Origin: JBCBST01 sp039819115
GTDB lineage: Bacteria > Bacteroidota > Rhodothermia > Balneolales > Balneolaceae
Assembly (NCBI GenBank): GCA_039819115.1
Contig: JBCBST010000061.1
Span: 1 to 18,005, forward strand
DNA length: 18,005 nucleotides
Reading direction: 5' to 3'
A program made the translations under genes and the position numbers. Below the pieces are notes generated by a model. The model was not told the DNA's origin. It ran no database searches and saw only the letters and a program-made list of their open reading frames with translations. Shown in pieces: positions 14,070-18,005 of the stretch (position 1 is the first letter of the stretch; every line of letters begins with the position of its first letter).

Positions 14070-15759
14070 ACGAAACCTCTACTAAATCCATTTTTGTGCT
14101 AAACCCTTTTAACTCGTGTTTACCTACTGATGAAAACTCGAAATGATCACGTAATCGGTATGCATTTACTAAGGTGGAAGTAAGCAGTATCTGACCGGAG
14201 GCTGCCTTGGAACACAATCGGGCACATAGATTCACATGTTGTCCGATCACCGTATAATCCATGCGTTGATTGGCACCCATGTTTCCCAAAATCACAGGAC
14301 CATAGTTAACCCCGATTCCCAGTCCGTCAAAAAAGCTGGAAACGGCGGTATTACCGCAGTAGGTTTTTTGGATGTCGACTGCAGCCTGCACACAGCGTTG
14401 GATGGAATCAGGTCCGCTAAACAAGGCAATAATAGAATCGCCTACGAATTTATCGATTGATCCGTTATTGGCCAGAACAGCATCTGCCTGGTCGGATAAC
14501 GTTTGGTTGAGCATGGAGACAAAATCCTCGGCTGATGCGCGCTCAATCATTTTGGTTGAACCACGAATGTCAGTAAACAGAATAGCCAGTTTCTCAACCG
14601 TACCACCGATTTTAAGATCTTTATCTTTGCTCTTCTGAATCATGGACAATGTATGATCCCCGACATATTTCGAGAGAGCAAACCGTTCTCTTAGCCCCTG
14701 AATCATTTCGTTAAAGGTTCGGGTGAGTATCCCGATTTCATCGCGTGTTCGGGCTTGTACTGAAACGTCCAGATCGCCTTCTCTTACTTTTAACATTGCA
14801 TTTGTGAGCGATTTGATAGGTCCTGAAAACGCCCGCGCAACGAGATAGGAAACCGGGATAAGAACCAGAATGCTTAAAATGGCGATCACAAAAATATCCC
14901 TCTGAATGTCCGATAAAAATGCCAGTTGGATAGACAAAGGTACATAGGCTACATAGTAGGCACGTTCACCAAAACCAAGGGGACTTATGAAAGCAAGTAC
15001 TTCGTCGTCACTTATGGTAGTTCGGAACGGATCGGTAACCTGCACGCTGTCCATCCCGAATATGATGTCCACTTCTGTTTTTAGTTCTTCAGTCAGGGTG
15101 GAATAATCGGAGAGCATCATGCGGTCGTCTGAATAAGCAATGGCCCGGTCATCTACAAACATGACCACTTCAAGAGGAGTATTTTCCCGAAGCTGTTCGG
15201 CATTTTGATTCGTAAATACGGTTCCCAGGGTGATGGTGCCGATTACAAAATCGTCTTTATAGATGGGTATGGTTACGACCTGGTACAATTCGTCATCCAC
15301 CGCCCATAATTCGGGCCATTCAATATCGATAGGAGGTTCCACACCTTCTATGGCATTAGCAATGGTCTGGCGGTGCGTGATGTCCGTATCTGTAGAATCG
15401 GGGATACCCATCCAGGATAGAACCTGGCCTTTATCGTCGGTTACTACGAATAAATCGGACTTGATGAACAGGGAGTATTCTTCCTCAACAGCATAAGCCA
15501 CCGTAGCCGGATCTCTGAGCTGCACATTGGCCTGAAACGTGGCATTTAAACTGATCAGGTAGGCCGATTCCACCAGTCGATCGTAGCGCAGCGATTGTTG
15601 AAGCTGGAAAAAACCTTGCAATTGTTCAAAATCGAGGACGACCTCTTCATTAATGGTTTCTGAAAACGTGCGGTTTACGGCCGATAGTACAGCGAATAAA
15701 ACCACGATGGTTAATCCAATGAGAAGCGCAATCAGTTTTGAACTAATGGTAAACCGCAT
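14059..15759 (-). CDS. Membrane class III adenylate/guanylate cyclase with Cache-like sensor and HAMP
   Basis: This transmembrane cyclase makes a cyclic nucleotide in response to an extracytoplasmic signal. It has 566 residues: TM1 at about 9-28; a Cache-like periplasmic sensor at about 35-285 (FVVTDDKGQVLSWMG, VVTIPIYKDDFVIGTITLG); TM2 at about 288-309; HAMP at about 311-362 (GPIKSLTNAMLKVREGDL, RTRDEIGILTRTFNEM); and a catalytic domain at about 388-560. Metal-binding aspartates are present (D397 in LFTDIRG, D441 in KFVGDSI). The purine-specifying pair is K437 and D501 (MDYTVIG), which favours ATP. The transition-state residues N510 and R514 (NLCARLC) are present, so the enzyme looks active as a homodimer. 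It starts 1 nt after the copper protein stop. Confidence 0.93.
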   Translation of the reverse strand: MRFTISSKLIALLIGLTIVVLFAVLSAVNRTFSETINEEVVLDFEQLQGFFQLQQSLRYDRLVESAYLISLNATFQANVQLRDPATVAYAVEEEYSLFIKSDLFVVTDDKGQVLSWMGIPDSTDTDITHRQTIANAIEGVEPPIDIEWPELWAVDDELYQVVTIPIYKDDFVIGTITLGTVFTNQNAEQLRENTPLEVVMFVDDRAIAYSDDRMMLSDYSTLTEELKTEVDIIFGMDSVQVTDPFRTTISDDEVLAFISPLGFGERAYYVAYVPLSIQLAFLSDIQRDIFVIAILSILVLIPVSYLVARAFSGPIKSLTNAMLKVREGDLDVSVQARTRDEIGILTRTFNEMIQGLRERFALSKYVGDHTLSMIQKSKDKDLKIGGTVEKLAILFTDIRGSTKMIERASAEDFVSMLNQTLSDQADAVLANNGSIDKFVGDSIIALFSGPDSIQRCVQAAVDIQKTYCGNTAVSSFFDGLGIGVNYGPVILGNMGANQRMDYTVIGQHVNLCARLCSKAASGQILLTSTLVNAYRLRDHFEFSSVGKHELKGFSTKMDLVEVSYER

Positions 15760-15760
15760 A

Positions 15761-16510
15761 TCAGCGTGACTGTAACGTGAAGTTCTGCTGGATGGTAGAT
15801 CCCGAACTTATGGTAATCGATTGAGAAGCGACCTCAAACCGGGGATGATATACGCGAATATCGTAGGTGCCATCGGGTAAACTATCGAAGCGATAGGTAC
15901 CATCTTCACCGGGTTTAACAAAATAGGGGGTTTCCAGGCTTAGTATGACGGCATTCATTTCGTTATGAATGTCACAAAACAGACTGATGGGACCAAGACC
16001 GGTTACTTTCCATTTAAGCTCCGGTATCTTTTTGTCGACCACATCGCCGGTTGGTCTGCGGCCGATATTGAATTTAGCACCCGGGGTAATACTGAATACG
16101 TTATGATAGAAGGGGTCGTTGTTTACGAACTGGACAATGGTTCCAACCGTTACAGGGGTAACTTTGGGGATAAATTCCGCATCTCTTTGTTTGATCTGTA
16201 CCGGGTCCAGCGGTTCTGCATCAATGGAAAAGGAGGTGGGGTGAGCGCTGATAACCACATTCAGCAGTTCTGGCATTGCCGCATCTCCGGATGCTTTTTT
16301 GGAGCCTGAACGTCCTCGTCCCCGGTAGGCCGCACCCCGGAAACTTCGGCGTGTATTAGATGTAGCCGGAAGGGTTACGCTTCCTGTTAACACCCCTTGA
16401 ATAGTTTGGGGTGATTCTATGTGTATCGTGTCAGAAAAAGAAGGAGAGGGGCTTTGCTGCAAGCAAAAGGCCAGGAAAACAAAAGAAAACGTATGCAGCC
16501 CCAAAATCAT
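15761..16510 (-). CDS. Secreted cupredoxin (type-1 copper) protein with C-terminal carboxypeptidase-regulatory-like domain
   Basis: This predicted periplasmic or surface copper protein has 249 residues. A hydrophobic N-terminal signal spans about 1-20. A short strand (GVLTGSVTLP) is interrupted by a basic Arg/Gly-rich segment at 54-72. The cupredoxin fold at about 83-192 carries all four expected type-1 copper ligands: H136 (FYHNVF), C179, H182 and M185 (FCDIHNEMNA). A beta-sandwich domain of the carboxypeptidase-regulatory type follows at about 195-249 (GEDGTYRFDSLPDGTYDIRVYHPR), often a binding or adhesion module. Such proteins are often labelled methylamine utilization protein, but no mau genes are here. 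It sits 1 nt upstream of the cyclase, suggesting a joint role. No Shine-Dalgarno is visible at its ATG. Confidence 0.87.
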   Translation of the reverse strand: MILGLHTFSFVFLAFCLQQSPSPSFSDTIHIESPQTIQGVLTGSVTLPATSNTRRSFRGAAYRGRGRSGSKKASGDAAMPELLNVVISAHPTSFSIDAEPLDPVQIKQRDAEFIPKVTPVTVGTIVQFVNNDPFYHNVFSITPGAKFNIGRRPTGDVVDKKIPELKWKVTGLGPISLFCDIHNEMNAVILSLETPYFVKPGEDGTYRFDSLPDGTYDIRVYHPRFEVASQSITISSGSTIQQNFTLQSR

Positions 16511-16581
16511 AGTCAGATCAGTTTAATTAGCTTAGAATACAAAAAAAATAGAATAAGACACTCCAGTTGGGGCTAATGTGA

Positions 16582-17151
16582 TCATTTTGTTATAAACCGA
16601 ATCGAATCGGCAGGTACCTGCCAGGGGTTTATTCGATCGTTTACGACCCAGGCTCCTCTGAAATTTCGTTTTACAATATTCGAAAACATAATCGCCCTGT
16701 TCCGTTCCTGGAAGTCGCCCACGTGTACGCGGTAGTATGGTGTTTTAAAAAAAGTATACGTTTCCGGTTGAAATTCAATCAGCGTGGAATCAGCCCATGC
16801 CCTAAACTTTGCTGCTATCGTATCGGCGTACTGAACATCCTCACCAGAGAAAATCTGAATCCTGTATCCCTGGTAAGGATCCCGAACCTCTTCTTTTGGA
16901 ACCTGTATGTACTGGAAAGCCTCGGGTACAGCATTTGATTGCGAGCTGTACGTATCGGAGAGTTTAGAGCGGTCTTCTCCATACGGATCGGGCAGAGAAC
17001 TGGATTCATCCTTTTCCTCCCCGGAGTCTATGATGATTTTATCCAAATCGACTTCCGGTCCGGCTGATTGCGGGGATTGGGTTTCCTTAGCCCCAGAACA
17101 TCCAGCTATAAGGATCATTAAAACCAGTGTTAAAAGCCTACCGGGTGCCAT
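16582..17151 (-). CDS. SPOR-domain lipoprotein
   Basis: This is an envelope lipoprotein of 189 residues. The signal peptide MAPGRLLTLVLMILIAGC ends in a lipobox with Cys18. An acidic, serine- and proline-rich spacer at about 20-90 is likely disordered and could span the periplasm. A C-terminal SPOR domain follows at about 95-172 (GYRIQIFSGED, YYRVHVGDFQERNRAIMF, FRGAWVV). SPOR domains bind denuded septal peptidoglycan glycans, so a role at the division site or in cell-wall remodelling is plausible. Its first 22 nt overlap the 3' end of the aldehyde-dehydrogenase-like gene. It precedes the copper protein by 71 nt, a gap containing an 8-A run (16541-16548) but no convincing terminator. Confidence 0.9.
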   Translation of the reverse strand: MAPGRLLTLVLMILIAGCSGAKETQSPQSAGPEVDLDKIIIDSGEEKDESSSLPDPYGEDRSKLSDTYSSQSNAVPEAFQYIQVPKEEVRDPYQGYRIQIFSGEDVQYADTIAAKFRAWADSTLIEFQPETYTFFKTPYYRVHVGDFQERNRAIMFSNIVKRNFRGAWVVNDRINPWQVPADSIRFITK

Positions 17152-17996
17152 GTGGTTTTGGTTTCTTGAACGTTTAACAGAAAATAAGGAGACTGGGCTT
17201 CGTCGGCATACCAGTCGGTGATGGTTCGTTTTATGACGCGCTTTACATTTTCTGAAGCAAGTATGTCGATCTGTTTGGTCATTTCGTGCTCGAAGATATC
17301 GGTGTACATCAGGCTGTTTACATCCATATGAGATGCAAAATGTTCCACAAGTTCTTCTTTTTTACCCGTTAATATGTTTACAACTCCACCCGGTACATCA
17401 GAGGCTTGTAGTACTTCTCCAAAGGTGATCGCCGCTAACGGGTATTGTTCTGAAGCCAGCACCACACAGGTATTGCCCCCTGCTATAACGGGAGCAATAA
17501 CAGAAATCAACCCCAATAGCGGACTTTGTTCAGGTGCCAGAATACCAACTACACCCGTGGGTTCCATCATACTGAAGTTAAAATGTGCGCTGGCCACCGG
17601 ATTAACGGAACCGAATACCTGCTGATACTTATCGGTCCAGCCGGCATAGTAAATCAAGCGGTCGATGGATGCGTTTATATCGGCCTCGGCTTCGGAAGCG
17701 GTAAAACCTATGGGAGTGAGTTCCTTTTGAAACTGTTCTCTTCGGTCTTCCAGTATCTCAGCAATACGGTATAAAATCTGCCCACGGTTATAGGCACTGC
17801 GTCCCATCCACCCGGCAGCTGCAGAACGCGCTGTTTTTACGGCATCTCGTACATCTTTTCTGGAGCAGAGGCAGGCATTAGCCAGGAGTTCATTTTGTTC
17901 GTCAAACACCTTGTAAAACCGTCCCGATTCACTTCGGGGAAACTGACCGCCAACAAAGGTTTTATAGGTTTTGCGTACATCTATACGATCATTCAT
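17130..17996 (-). CDS. Truncated aldehyde-dehydrogenase-like protein (probable pseudoenzyme)
   Basis: This protein resembles the N-terminal, NAD-binding half of aldehyde dehydrogenases. From the ATG at 17994-17996 it has 288 residues against about 480-500 for the family. Recognisable parts are TYKTFVGGQFPRSESGRFY (10-28), AGWMGRSAYNRGQILYRIAEIL (61-82), EPTGVVGILAPEQSPL (145-160), APVIAGGNTCVVLASEQYPLA (168-188) and VPGGVVNILTG (201-211). The catalytic Cys/Glu half is absent. The usual PWNFP asparagine site reads PEQSP, and the lysine of the KPSE motif is alanine (LASE). The next gene starts inside its 3' end, so no missing half lies downstream. A TTG at 18002 is an alternative start, and an in-frame TAA (18003-18005) excludes a longer N-terminus. 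It may partner a full-length enzyme outside the window. Confidence 0.82.
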   Translation of the reverse strand: MNDRIDVRKTYKTFVGGQFPRSESGRFYKVFDEQNELLANACLCSRKDVRDAVKTARSAAAGWMGRSAYNRGQILYRIAEILEDRREQFQKELTPIGFTASEAEADINASIDRLIYYAGWTDKYQQVFGSVNPVASAHFNFSMMEPTGVVGILAPEQSPLLGLISVIAPVIAGGNTCVVLASEQYPLAAITFGEVLQASDVPGGVVNILTGKKEELVEHFASHMDVNSLMYTDIFEHEMTKQIDILASENVKRVIKRTITDWYADEAQSPYFLLNVQETKTTWHPVGF

Positions 17997-18005
17997 AGTC
18001 AATTA

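Noticed and set aside
15761..16510. Methylamine utilization protein
   Set aside because: This common database label comes from weak similarity; no methylamine dehydrogenase or mau genes are present, and the visible features support only a cupredoxin.
16511..16581. Terminator between the SPOR gene and the copper protein gene
   Set aside because: There is a T run on the minus strand but the only preceding inverted repeat is about 4 bp, too weak to call.
17130..17996. Frameshifted pseudogene of a complete aldehyde dehydrogenase
   Set aside because: The sequence downstream is an intact SPOR lipoprotein gene overlapping the stop, so no second half exists in another frame, and the coding sequence is clean.

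Overview
This 18 kb window looks like chromosomal housekeeping DNA from a member of the Bacteroidetes/Rhodothermaeota-Balneolaeota side of the FCB group; a Balneola- or Gracilimonas-like genome is my best guess. The guess rests on the protein flavour, on mostly weak or absent Shine-Dalgarno sequences, and on TATCTTTG hexamer-type -7 boxes of the Bacteroidetes TAnnTTTG kind in front of two genes. No insertion sequence, prophage, CRISPR array or other mobile DNA is visible. No gene-free stretch exceeds about 140 bases.

Region 1 (1-6820, minus strand) is a translation operon transcribed right to left: thrS, infC, rpmI, rplT, a hairpin terminator or attenuator, pheS, pheT, and the first 22 codons of a coiled-coil-like protein cut by the left edge. 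infC almost certainly starts at an AUC codon with a good Shine-Dalgarno, giving a 180-residue IF3. This is the classic rare-start arrangement linked to IF3 autoregulation.

Region 2 (6958-9180) holds a divergently transcribed orphan sensor kinase with four predicted PAS domains and a HisKA_2-type histidine box, followed by a tRNA-Val(GAC) gene on the minus strand.

Region 3 (9258-11505, plus strand) is a tightly coupled three-gene operon: nusB, a PPP-type metallophosphatase and ychF, joined by 1-nt and 4-nt overlaps. ychF converges on, and overlaps by 21 nt, a TVP38/DedA-like membrane protein gene on the minus strand.

Region 4 (12272-17996, minus strand) reads as one unit ending at a hairpin near 12220. 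In order of transcription it contains a shortened aldehyde-dehydrogenase-like protein that lacks the catalytic half, a SPOR-domain lipoprotein, a secreted type-1 copper protein, a Cache-HAMP class III nucleotide cyclase, an outer-membrane beta-barrel protein and a ferritin-like lipoprotein. The last four are packed with gaps or overlaps of 22 nt or less. Together they suggest a cell-envelope metal or redox sensing module that couples a periplasmic copper protein to cyclic-nucleotide signalling. That combined role is inference, and it is the most interesting part of the window.
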